Shown here piece after piece: positions 13,914 through 20,929 of a stretch of 20,929 nt of DNA; position 1 is the stretch's first letter, and each line of letters opens with the position of its first letter. The notes under the pieces are model-generated. The model searched no databases, was not told the DNA's origin, and worked only from the letters and a program-made list of their open reading frames with translations. This stretch comes from an uncultured Legionellaceae bacterium (GTDB lineage: Bacteria > Pseudomonadota > Gammaproteobacteria > Legionellales > Legionellaceae): contig CAISSD010000083.1 of the NCBI GenBank assembly GCA_903887975.1, forward strand, positions 1-20,929, read 5' to 3'. Made by a program: the position numbers and the translations under genes.

Positions 13914-16900
13914 ATGTCCAGTTGGACGGAATCATTTTTTGAAGGTGTTGATACTTTTTTTGCTTGGTTGAGTACTTCATTGAAGCAAACCACAGAATCA
14001 TATTGTGAGTTGGAAACAGCTGATAGTGAGACTGTTTTGGTGAATCATGATGGTTCATTGTTGTCTGTATTGCAGATTGAGGGCATTAGTGCGTTGGCGG
14101 GCAGCGTCGAATTCGATCGCCTGGTTGAAGGCCTGACCAATGCGTTTCAAGGTGCCATGACAAGACCAGGGCATGCGGTTCAAGTTTATTTTAGTTACGA
14201 CAAGCAAAACATCAAAAAAGTCATCCGAGATATTTATGCGCCAGCAGAACAAACAGCGGCGCGATTGGAATTGAATTTATCGGATTTGTTTTCGGAGCGC
14301 GTCGACTTTATGAGCAAATATTGCGCTGAAGAGCGTGTGTATTTTGTTTTAATAACAAGACCTTTTAATCTGCCCAAAGATCAACTCAAAGTCGCTGCAA
14401 AAGCCAAAGCCAAGATGATTAAGGAAACCAAAGCCCCAAGTTATAAAAATACGCAAACCGTTTATGCGGCGATCCCAGAGCTTAGGGATACTCATGATGC
14501 TTACGTTCGTGCCATCATGAATGATGTCGGTACGCTCAACATTACCTCAAGAATGTTGGAAGTTCATGAAGCGGTGATGGCGATACGCATGACGGCAGAT
14601 CCTGATTATACTTCTGAAGATTGGCGTGCATCGTTGCCAGGCGATATGCTTCCTGTTCGTGAAGTGAATGATTTTTCAGGCGATGCGTCGGATTTACTCT
14701 GGCCATCGTTGGCAAAACAAATCATACCGCGTGATGCAGAAGTGATTGATAGACGAACCATTTTGTTGGGTAATCGTTTGTATGCATCAACGTATATTGA
14801 TTTATTCCCCAAAGATATTCGTCCGTTTTTAACGCTTTTTTCACGTATTTTACCAACGCATATTCCTTGGCGCATGTCATTTTTAATTGAAAGTGAGGGT
14901 TTGAGTACCATTAAATTAAAAGGCATGATGGCATCGATTTTGAGTTTTTCTTCACCACAAAATCGACTCATTAGTGACGCGGTTAATTTACTAAAATACC
15001 TGCATTTGAATACGGATGAGGCGATTGTTCGTTTAAGGGTGGTTGCAACGACTTGGGCGCCTGAGGGCGATATTCCGCTACTCAGGCGTCGAAGTTCTGA
15101 GCTTGTGAAAGCCATACAAGGCTGGGGAACCACCGATGTTTCGGAGGTTTGTGGTGATCCATTTGGGGGTTTTGTGGCCAGTATGTTGGCCGCCACCACC
15201 AATAGTCCGGCTGTTCCTGCAGTGGCGGCACTTTCTGATGTTATCTCGATGTTGCCCATCACAAGACCTGCTTCGCCTTGGAAGCAAGGTGCATTGTTGT
15301 TTCGCTCCCCCGATGGAAAACCATGGCCTTTTCAACCGGGTTCTAATCAGCAGACGACTTGGATTGATTTGGTGTACGCTCGTCCTGGTTCGGGTAAATC
15401 GGTTTTGTCGAATACACTTAATTTGGCTTTGTGTTTATCAGGGGGTATTCTTCGATTGCCGCGAATTTCAATTATTGATATTGGGCCTTCGAGTAGTGGA
15501 TTGATTTCTTTATTAAAAGAGGCCCTACCACCTGCCAAAGCACATTTGGTGGCTTATCATCGACTTAGAATGACACAGGAATATTCGATAAATCCTTTTG
15601 ACACGCAGCTTGGCTGTCGTTTTCCAACGGCTTCGGAGCGCTCATTTTTGGTGAATTTCTTAACGTTATTAACCACGCCATTGGGTGCTGAAAAGCCTTA
15701 TGATGCCATGCCTGATTTGGCAGGGATGGTCGTGGATGAATTGTATAAAATATTTTCTGATGAGTACAATCCAACGCCTTATGCGCCAGGCATTGAGGCT
15801 TTTATTGACAGTATTTTGGAAGAAATAGGGTTTGTTCGGGATACAAAATCAACCTGGTGGGAAGTGACCGATGCTTTGTTTTCGGCGGGATTTTTACACG
15901 AAGCCATGCTGTCACAGCGTTATGCCATGCCTTTGTTGGCGGATGCTGCTTCGATTTGTCGTACACCATCGATTGAGGATTTATACGAAAAAGTGACCGC
16001 ACCAACGGGTGAGTCTTTGATTGCGGCTTTTTCACGTATGGTGTCGTCTGCAGTACGAGAATATCCGATTTTGTCTCGGGTAACGGCATTTGATTTGGGT
16101 GAGGCGCGTGTTGTTTCGCTTGATTTGGATGAAGTTGCCAAAAGTGGTGGTGATGCGGCAGACAGGCAGACTTCGGTGATGTACATGTTGGCGCGCTATG
16201 TGTTGGCCAGGCATTATTATTTGACTGAAGAGAGTATGAACAATGTTCCTACTCAGTACCAGCTGTATCATAAAGAACGTGTGGCGGAGATTCGAGAAGA
16301 TCCCAAACGTATTGTTTATGATGAATTTCATCGAACCTCGCATTCTGCTGCGGTGCGCGATCAGGTGATTATTGACATGCGTGAAGGCCGAAAATGGAAT
16401 GTTCAAATTGCGTTGTTGTCTCAATCGGTGGATGATTTTGATTCAATCATGATTGATTTTGCGACATCGATTTATATTATGGATGCGGGTCCTTCACAAG
16501 CGGTGGATAAGACCAGTCAGATTTTTGGTTTGTCTGAAACCGCACAAATTGCCTTAAGAACAAGGGTTCATGGCCCCAGAGAGGGTGGAGCGACGTTCTT
16601 GGCGCAATTTGCAACCAAAAGTGGCTTGAGTTTGCAGCTTTTGACCCTAACGCTTGGGCCGATTGAATTGTGGGCGTTTAGCACAACTGCTGAGGATGTG
16701 ACGGTACGGAATATGCTGTATCGTCATCTTGGTCCATCTGAAGCCCGACGTGTGTTGGCATCGTTGTTTCCTAATGGTTCGGTGACGAAAGAAATCACCC
16801 AGCGCTTAAATCGACTTCGAGCCACAACTGGGGGGCTTATTGAGGAAGAGGGTCAAAAAAGCGTGACTGAAGGCCTGGTGGGTGAGATTTTGGCAGCGTA

Positions 16901-16946
16901 TTCGAATAATCCCAACTGTAAAAGTTTGTTGGCGAAGCATTTGTAG
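13914..16946 (+). CDS. icmB: Dot/Icm VirB4-like ATPase IcmB/DotO
   Basis: IcmB (DotO) is the VirB4/TraU-like ATPase at the cytoplasmic base of the T4BSS, where it forms a hexamer of dimers with DotB. The protein has 1010 residues, against about 1009 in L. pneumophila. The N-terminal half (1-450) is the VirB4-like membrane-docking domain. The ATPase core carries Walker A ARPGSGKS at 489-496, where the first consensus Gly is Ala. Walker B is IVYDEFHRT with D803-E804. The gene ends in TAG, just before an orphan ribosome-binding site plus ATG. It is the last plus-strand icm gene and faces icmF across 140 bases. Confidence 0.97.
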   Translation: MSSWTESFFEGVDTFFAWLSTSLKQTTESYCELETADSETVLVNHDGSLLSVLQIEGISALAGSVEFDRLVEGLTNAFQGAMTRPGHAVQVYFSYDKQNIKKVIRDIYAPAEQTAARLELNLSDLFSERVDFMSKYCAEERVYFVLITRPFNLPKDQLKVAAKAKAKMIKETKAPSYKNTQTVYAAIPELRDTHDAYVRAIMNDVGTLNITSRMLEVHEAVMAIRMTADPDYTSEDWRASLPGDMLPVREVNDFSGDASDLLWPSLAKQIIPRDAEVIDRRTILLGNRLYASTYIDLFPKDIRPFLTLFSRILPTHIPWRMSFLIESEGLSTIKLKGMMASILSFSSPQNRLISDAVNLLKYLHLNTDEAIVRLRVVATTWAPEGDIPLLRRRSSELVKAIQGWGTTDVSEVCGDPFGGFVASMLAATTNSPAVPAVAALSDVISMLPITRPASPWKQGALLFRSPDGKPWPFQPGSNQQTTWIDLVYARPGSGKSVLSNTLNLALCLSGGILRLPRISIIDIGPSSSGLISLLKEALPPAKAHLVAYHRLRMTQEYSINPFDTQLGCRFPTASERSFLVNFLTLLTTPLGAEKPYDAMPDLAGMVVDELYKIFSDEYNPTPYAPGIEAFIDSILEEIGFVRDTKSTWWEVTDALFSAGFLHEAMLSQRYAMPLLADAASICRTPSIEDLYEKVTAPTGESLIAAFSRMVSSAVREYPILSRVTAFDLGEARVVSLDLDEVAKSGGDAADRQTSVMYMLARYVLARHYYLTEESMNNVPTQYQLYHKERVAEIREDPKRIVYDEFHRTSHSAAVRDQVIIDMREGRKWNVQIALLSQSVDDFDSIMIDFATSIYIMDAGPSQAVDKTSQIFGLSETAQIALRTRVHGPREGGATFLAQFATKSGLSLQLLTLTLGPIELWAFSTTAEDVTVRNMLYRHLGPSEARRVLASLFPNGSVTKEITQRLNRLRATTGGLIEEEGQKSVTEGLVGEILAAYSNNPNCKSLLAKHL

Positions 16947-16983
16947 GGGGGTAGCGACCATGATGAAATTAGGCAAAAATTAA
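16945..16983 (+). other. Orphan ribosome-binding site and 7-codon micro-ORF after icmB
   Basis: AGGGGGG (16945-16951), overlapping the icmB stop, is followed 8 bases later by ATG-ATG and a 7-codon frame (MMKLGKN) ending in TAA at 16981. Such a strong start signal with almost no ORF suggests the 5' stub of a lost gene, or a tiny leader. L. pneumophila has tphA at this position. I do not claim that the peptide is functional. Confidence 0.35.
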
Positions 16984-17052
16984 CAACATTATAAAATTAC
17001 ATGAATTATAGCCTCAGGGTTCAAGAAAACTGAATAATTCAAGCGTTTTCCG

Positions 17053-17076
17053 GGCCCTTGGTAACCGCCTTGGGCC
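17053..17076. repeat. Inverted repeat in the icmB-icmF convergent spacer
   Basis: GGCCC (17053-17057) pairs with GGGCC (17072-17076), and the loop contains the palindrome GGTAACC (17060-17066). It sits just beyond the icmF stop, where a terminator would be expected. Neither strand shows a U-run after the stem, so termination activity is uncertain. The rest of the 140-base spacer is AT-rich and shows nothing else clear. Confidence 0.35.
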
Positions 17077-17086
17077 GTATGATTGA

Positions 17087-19981
17087 TTAAACCACCACAT
17101 CATTCAAAACAAACCCATTAAGAATACCTGGAATAAAGGGATTAATTTTATTCTCGGTTCTTAGCAAATAACGACCGGTGTTGCTATTAATGTCAAAAAG
17201 AATTTGCAAATTGGCACTGTCTTGTTCGTCCACCATGATGTTTACTTTTTGTAGTAACTTGAACAAAGCCCAATCTCCATGTTCTTTCAATTCATAATGC
17301 TTGCCGTTAATGGCATTCAACGAGAGGGTCACATTGGCTTTCGGCCAGTGAAAATGTTTGAAGGAATTGGTGTCTTGCGTGTCGATTAATTGATCTTTGC
17401 CAATCATCAAACTTAATTGAGAGACAATGGGATCCAAACTTAATTTTTGTAAGCTAAAGGTGATTTCACTGGTATCACTTTTTTCTGGAAAAAACATATT
17501 GGTGATGACATTGGCACGAATCAAAGCGGTGATGGTGTCTTGAGAAATCGGCAACACATAACCGTAAGATTCTTTCAATTGCCATAGCGGCTCTGAAGTA
17601 TCCAAAAATGGCATAATGTATTCATTGGTGAATTGATTTAATATCCCGTGATGAGAGAAAAAATGGTTGAAATCAACCATGCTGATTTCTTGTTCTTCAG
17701 AGGTTGAAAAAGGAAATCGTTGTGAAATGCCGCTAAGATAGGCTTGGTATACGGTTTTTTTCCATTGTTCGTTGATGAAGGTTCGGGCGTCTTTGAATAG
17801 ATTGTTCCAGCTCTCGTCTGCCAATTGTTTGGCCCATGTTGCGATGGGATTGGGTAATTGTTTTGCATGCATCAACAGCTCATTCATGGGATTGGGATGT
17901 TTTTCGTCATTAAATCTTGATTTTGTTAAATTAAAAGCAGTTTTTCCACCATCATGGACCATGGCAAGGGTTGTTAAAAATTTGTCTAAATCATGAATGG
18001 TGATGTTTAAATCTTTGGAAGCGGTATCACTCATTAAACTGATTTCAGTAAATTGGCTGGCAATCGCTTGATTGAATAATCTGGCATTGCTGTCTAAATT
18101 GGGGCTTGTATGCTCTTGAATGAAATGAATCATGTGGTCTATGGACTGAGCGTTATGAATTGTTTGTGCCAGTTGACTTGCGCCATGATAACCATAGGCA
18201 TGTTGTAGCGTGGTTTTTTTAATGAAATTTTTCCACCAAGTGACATAATCATAGCAATAGGCTTGGCGAAGTATATCGGTTAAGTCGTGTAGATCTTGGC
18301 GCGCTAAAATCCAATTGTCTTGGCGTAATTGTTCTGCAAAATGAGGGATGTTTTTTAAATTGGCTTCAAAACCATTTTTTGTAAAGTAAATGGGCAATGT
18401 TGGTGAAGCAGGCATGAAACCTTGAATTTTAATGGGCTCGGCACGTGTTGGAAATAAGGATTTTGCCAATGAATAATAGAGATAATTGGCAGGAAGTGCA
18501 TTGAGGTAATTGCGAACATCCACCACGAGTTGTTGATTGATGGGCATGGGTTCGTGCATGTTATCCAAGGCTTTTCGTAATAAAACCATATTTTGCTGGG
18601 AAGAGTCTTTGGGATGTTGTGCCCAATAACGGTTAAACCAGGCAAGAATTTCTGATTTAGAACAGTGGCTCATATCACCCAGCATTAAATAAATTTTGAG
18701 TGCTTGATAGCGCTCAAAATGTGATTCGTGGGGATTAATTAAAATATGTTCAATCAATGCATATTGTTGGGGTAAGAAGTTGGTGCTTAAATGTTGTTGG
18801 GCATTGGATTGTAATTCTTTTTTTAGACTTGAAAGAGTTGGTTGGAGGATTTTATTGGGACGAATGCGTTCAATGGATGCTGAGGCTTTGGTTAAATGAT
18901 ACAAGGCTTCAGCAGTTTGGCTGGATTTTCCAGTTAGTGTTTCATAGGCTAAAAGTTCTTTGCTGACTTGGTCTAGTAATTGGGTGGTGGTGAAATGGTG
19001 GTAGGATAATCCAATCACACCAATCAATGCAGCGGTGCTTAATACTTGAATCAACATTTTTTGTGTGCGTGAAACGTCTGATATTGGGCATTTGGTGTGC
19101 TGTTGAAAGGCGTTCATGGCGCCTTCAATAAAGTACGCACGATAATTCATGGATTGGGGAAACGCATCTTGCACACTTAAAGCATATTCGTGTTGAATTT
19201 TTTTATTGATCCTATCCAAACTAATGCCACTTTGCAGGGCGCTGGTAAAATAGATGGCCTGGATATGAAATTGATGGGATGGTATGGTTTTAATCAAGCG
19301 TTGAATTGCCGGTCTTAGGGTTGCAATTTGTAAAGGAAATTCACGAATGTGGGTTCTTTTGATGCTTGAGCGTGCGGGATGAATTTTGTGAATAACTTGT
19401 TGTCCTAGGGTGTCTATGAATTTATCAAATTGAGTTGCGTTCATTTCATTGGGTGAGAAACCCAAGGGTCGTTTAATGTCATTGGTGTGCTCATGTTGAA
19501 AAAAATCACAAAATCCAGCGAGTGTATCAAGTTTGGTTAAAAAAATTGCAACATCCATGCGCTGATTTAAGCTACTGCCGAAGCGCTCGAGCAATAAAGC
19601 ATGCGATCGGCATTGTTCTATGAAGGTATCGGGATTGGAAATAAATAAGTCATTGATGTCCACGCATAAAATAATACCACTGATTTTAACCTGGCGATGG
19701 CATTGATTAAATCGTTTCAACGTGTATTGTAATAAATGATTGCTCTGATTCAACCAAGATTCGCCAAGTTCGATAAAAACACCGTTTTCATTGTAATAAA
19801 GCCCTATTTCAGTGCTATGTTCGAGTGAAACGTGTTCCAGATTACTTTGACGCAATAAACTGGATTTACCTTGGCCGATTTTTCCGGTAACCAAATTTAA
19901 CGCCAAGGGGTGTTGTCCGGCTTTGAGTTGTTTTAGGATTTTTTTTAATGCATGACATAAAGGGGTTAATGATTTATCCAT
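17087..19981 (-). CDS. icmF: Dot/Icm accessory protein IcmF (TssM-like)
   Basis: IcmF, with IcmH/DotU, stabilises the Dot/Icm core at the inner membrane and helps position it at the cell pole. It is the founding relative of TssM in type VI secretion. From ATG 19981 the protein has 964 residues (about 973 in L. pneumophila). An upstream ATG at 19999 lacks a ribosome-binding site, while the 19981 start overlaps the dotU stop by eight bases, giving translational coupling. A Walker A motif GKIGQGKS lies at residues 33-40. A single clear membrane segment lies at about 310-328 (MLIQVLSTAALIGVIGLSY). The long C-terminal part is periplasmic and helical. There are no N-terminal membrane helices before the P-loop, unlike most T6SS TssM proteins. 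The frame is intact. Confidence 0.95.
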   Translation of the reverse strand: MDKSLTPLCHALKKILKQLKAGQHPLALNLVTGKIGQGKSSLLRQSNLEHVSLEHSTEIGLYYNENGVFIELGESWLNQSNHLLQYTLKRFNQCHRQVKISGIILCVDINDLFISNPDTFIEQCRSHALLLERFGSSLNQRMDVAIFLTKLDTLAGFCDFFQHEHTNDIKRPLGFSPNEMNATQFDKFIDTLGQQVIHKIHPARSSIKRTHIREFPLQIATLRPAIQRLIKTIPSHQFHIQAIYFTSALQSGISLDRINKKIQHEYALSVQDAFPQSMNYRAYFIEGAMNAFQQHTKCPISDVSRTQKMLIQVLSTAALIGVIGLSYHHFTTTQLLDQVSKELLAYETLTGKSSQTAEALYHLTKASASIERIRPNKILQPTLSSLKKELQSNAQQHLSTNFLPQQYALIEHILINPHESHFERYQALKIYLMLGDMSHCSKSEILAWFNRYWAQHPKDSSQQNMVLLRKALDNMHEPMPINQQLVVDVRNYLNALPANYLYYSLAKSLFPTRAEPIKIQGFMPASPTLPIYFTKNGFEANLKNIPHFAEQLRQDNWILARQDLHDLTDILRQAYCYDYVTWWKNFIKKTTLQHAYGYHGASQLAQTIHNAQSIDHMIHFIQEHTSPNLDSNARLFNQAIASQFTEISLMSDTASKDLNITIHDLDKFLTTLAMVHDGGKTAFNLTKSRFNDEKHPNPMNELLMHAKQLPNPIATWAKQLADESWNNLFKDARTFINEQWKKTVYQAYLSGISQRFPFSTSEEQEISMVDFNHFFSHHGILNQFTNEYIMPFLDTSEPLWQLKESYGYVLPISQDTITALIRANVITNMFFPEKSDTSEITFSLQKLSLDPIVSQLSLMIGKDQLIDTQDTNSFKHFHWPKANVTLSLNAINGKHYELKEHGDWALFKLLQKVNIMVDEQDSANLQILFDINSNTGRYLLRTENKINPFIPGILNGFVLNDVVV

Positions 19982-20735
19982 GATGTTGCGTCTCAACATG
20001 GGTAAGAAGGGGTTGATTCATTAATGATTTTGCTTGATGCTCGATGATTAAATGGCTAATACAATAGAACAATAGCGGTATGCCAAGCGTGCAAGCAACA
20101 ACATTAATGATTGTGGTGTTTCTTTTTGGGGCGTGTTGAGAGGCTTTTTTTTCATTGAATAAGAGATGCGTGTTGTTCACTCGATGTTGATGAATGATTT
20201 GGTATAATTCTTCAATTAAATTGTCTAAATTTTGTCGACCATCCGGAACGTGATGTTGGTGGCCTTCAAATCCTGTAATCAAGCAAAAATAGGCGAGTTC
20301 CAATAGGTCTAAATATTGATTGGCACGTTCTTTAATGAAATTGACCACATCAAAAAAACGGTGTTCAGGACCGATGGTGTCGATGGATGCTGGTGTTAGT
20401 GCTTTAAAGATGGGCGTTTTTCCTGTTAGTCTTAAATAATTTTTGCCTAATAATTCATCAATAGTGGTGGTTAGTAAAAAATTGGCAATGCGAACGAACT
20501 CTTCGATATAATTTTGGCTTTTAAGTCGACTGTGAAAAGCATGCAGTTCATGCTTGATGTTGTTTTGAATGATGTCAATGGGCGGAAGCGTTGGGCTGAT
20601 GTTTAATCGTTCTAAAAGTGAAAATATAGGGCCGGATGCCGCCAATAGAGGATTGGTGTTTGAGGATAAAACAAATAATTTGGATCGAAAATATCCTTGG
20701 GGTACTTGATATTCTTGGGTCATTGCAAATTGCAT
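19974..20735 (-). CDS. icmH: Dot/Icm accessory protein IcmH/DotU (TssL-like)
   Basis: IcmH (DotU) is a tail-anchored inner-membrane protein that works with IcmF to stabilise the T4BSS; its T6SS counterpart is TssL. The protein has 253 residues. A helical cytoplasmic domain (about 30-185) contains the family-like stretch FVRIANFLLTTTIDELLG and the ELAYFCLITGFEGHQHHV region. One C-terminal membrane segment lies at about 208-230 (INVVACTLGIPLLFYCISHLII), followed by a short periplasmic tail. The start at 20735 is supported by AGAGGGA a few bases upstream; the Met at codon 5 is an alternative. It is the first gene of the dotU-icmF pair and diverges from dcd. Confidence 0.94.
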   Translation of the reverse strand: MQFAMTQEYQVPQGYFRSKLFVLSSNTNPLLAASGPIFSLLERLNISPTLPPIDIIQNNIKHELHAFHSRLKSQNYIEEFVRIANFLLTTTIDELLGKNYLRLTGKTPIFKALTPASIDTIGPEHRFFDVVNFIKERANQYLDLLELAYFCLITGFEGHQHHVPDGRQNLDNLIEELYQIIHQHRVNNTHLLFNEKKASQHAPKRNTTIINVVACTLGIPLLFYCISHLIIEHQAKSLMNQPLLTHVETQHHG

Positions 20736-20758
20736 GTGTTCCCTCTTAAACCTTTTTT

Positions 20759-20776
20759 AAGATGATACGTCATCTT
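20759..20776. promoter_or_regulatory. Palindrome in the dotU/dcd intergenic region (possible operator)
   Basis: AAGATGA (20759-20765), a 4-base centre, and TCATCTT (20770-20776) form a perfect 7-bp dyad. It overlaps the candidate dotU -10 and lies in the dotU upstream region. It could be a protein-binding operator or a leader hairpin. No regulator can be named. Confidence 0.4.
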
Positions 20777-20790
20777 GGCGTTGATGAGAA
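20762..20790 (-). promoter_or_regulatory. Candidate dotU-icmF promoter
   Basis: On the minus strand TTCTCA (plus 20785-20790), 17 bases, then TATCAT (plus 20762-20767) gives a plausible sigma70 promoter about 27 bases before the dotU ATG. The -10 lies inside the palindrome at 20759-20776. Confidence 0.35.
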
Positions 20791-20808
20791 GATTGTGTTG
20801 CGGATATT
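20781..20808 (+). promoter_or_regulatory. Candidate dcd promoter
   Basis: TTGATG (20781-20786), 16 bases, then GATATT (20803-20808) is a moderate sigma70 match about 50 bases before the dcd GTG. Its -35 overlaps the -35 of the divergent dotU promoter by two bases, so the two could compete. Confidence 0.3.
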
Positions 20809-20859
20809 CGTTAGGAGTTGGTAGAATTCGCAACGAGCTATTTATTTGAGGGGAACAAA

Positions 20860-20929
20860 GTGTCGATTAAATCCGATCGATGGATAGAGAAAATGTCTTT
20901 GGAACAAGGCATGATTGAGCCGTATGAAC
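20860..20929 (+). CDS. dcd: dCTP deaminase, 5' end only
   Basis: The first 23 codons, cut off by the window edge, start with GTG and read MSIKSDRWIEKMSLEQG followed by MIEPYE. This closely matches the conserved N-terminus of dCTP deaminase (MSIKSDKWI...GMIEPFEP), which converts dCTP to dUTP for thymidylate synthesis. AGGGGA lies six bases upstream of the GTG. The active-site region is outside the window. This is a housekeeping gene flanking the secretion locus, divergent from dotU. Confidence 0.88.
   Translation, partial: MSIKSDRWIEKMSLEQGMIEPYE

Noticed and set aside
14606..15262. Minus-strand 218-residue ORF inside icmB
   Set aside because: It is fully antisense to the icmB coding sequence and shows no family features; treated as a shadow frame.
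17053..17076. Intrinsic terminator between icmB and icmF
   Set aside because: The stem is real but short, with a long loop and no U-run on either strand, so I list it only as an inverted repeat.
1..20929. tRNA or rRNA genes, insertion sequences, or integrase genes
   Set aside because: I saw no cloverleaf-like gene, transposase or integrase on either strand; the locus reads as stable core machinery rather than an integrated island.

Overview
The window is a nearly complete 'region II' of a Dot/Icm type IVB secretion system (T4BSS), the effector-delivery machine of Legionella, Coxiella, Rickettsiella and relatives. Gene order, protein lengths and motifs all match this locus, so the source is almost certainly a member of the order Legionellales (Gammaproteobacteria). 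The DNA is moderately AT-rich. Intact icmM/dotJ, icmF and icmH/dotU fit a Legionella-like or Berkiella/Rickettsiella-like genome better than Coxiella burnetii, but I cannot name a genus from sequence alone.

Layout: (1) 1-115, a GC-cored long palindrome that looks like a dispersed repeat. (2) 116-574, ssb on the minus strand, divergent from the icm genes. (3) 705-2247 on the plus strand, icmT and icmS (abutting), then a small fast-evolving gene in the icmR position and icmQ. The icmR-position gene has its own promoter and a candidate CpxR box. (4) 2435-6505, icmP, icmO and icmN. (5) 6603-13247, icmM, L, K, E, G, C and D, tightly packed and including ATGA overlaps. (6) 13269-16946, icmJ and icmB. 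(7) 16947-17086, a short convergent spacer with an orphan ribosome-binding site plus start codon and an inverted repeat. In L. pneumophila the transporter gene tphA lies next to icmB here; it is absent. (8) 20735-17087 on the minus strand, icmH/dotU followed by icmF. (9) From 20860 on the plus strand, the first 23 codons of dcd (dCTP deaminase), divergent from dotU and sharing a compact promoter region with a palindrome.

How the parts work together: IcmE/DotG (VirB10-like), IcmK/DotH (VirB9-like) and the lipoprotein IcmN/DotK form the envelope-spanning core. IcmG/DotF, IcmL/DotI, IcmM/DotJ, IcmC/DotE, IcmD/DotP and IcmT are inner-membrane or accessory parts. IcmB/DotO is the VirB4-like ATPase. 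IcmO/DotL, IcmP/DotM and IcmJ/DotN form the coupling complex that receives substrates through the IcmS adaptor (with IcmW, encoded elsewhere). IcmQ and the icmR-position protein form a chaperone pair. IcmH/DotU and IcmF stabilise the machine in the membrane.

I see no wholly new system. The most distinctive items are the cysteine-bearing 50-residue tandem repeats in IcmE/DotG, the divergent icmR-position gene with its CpxR-type promoter, the nested palindrome at the left edge, and the leftover start signal after icmB.
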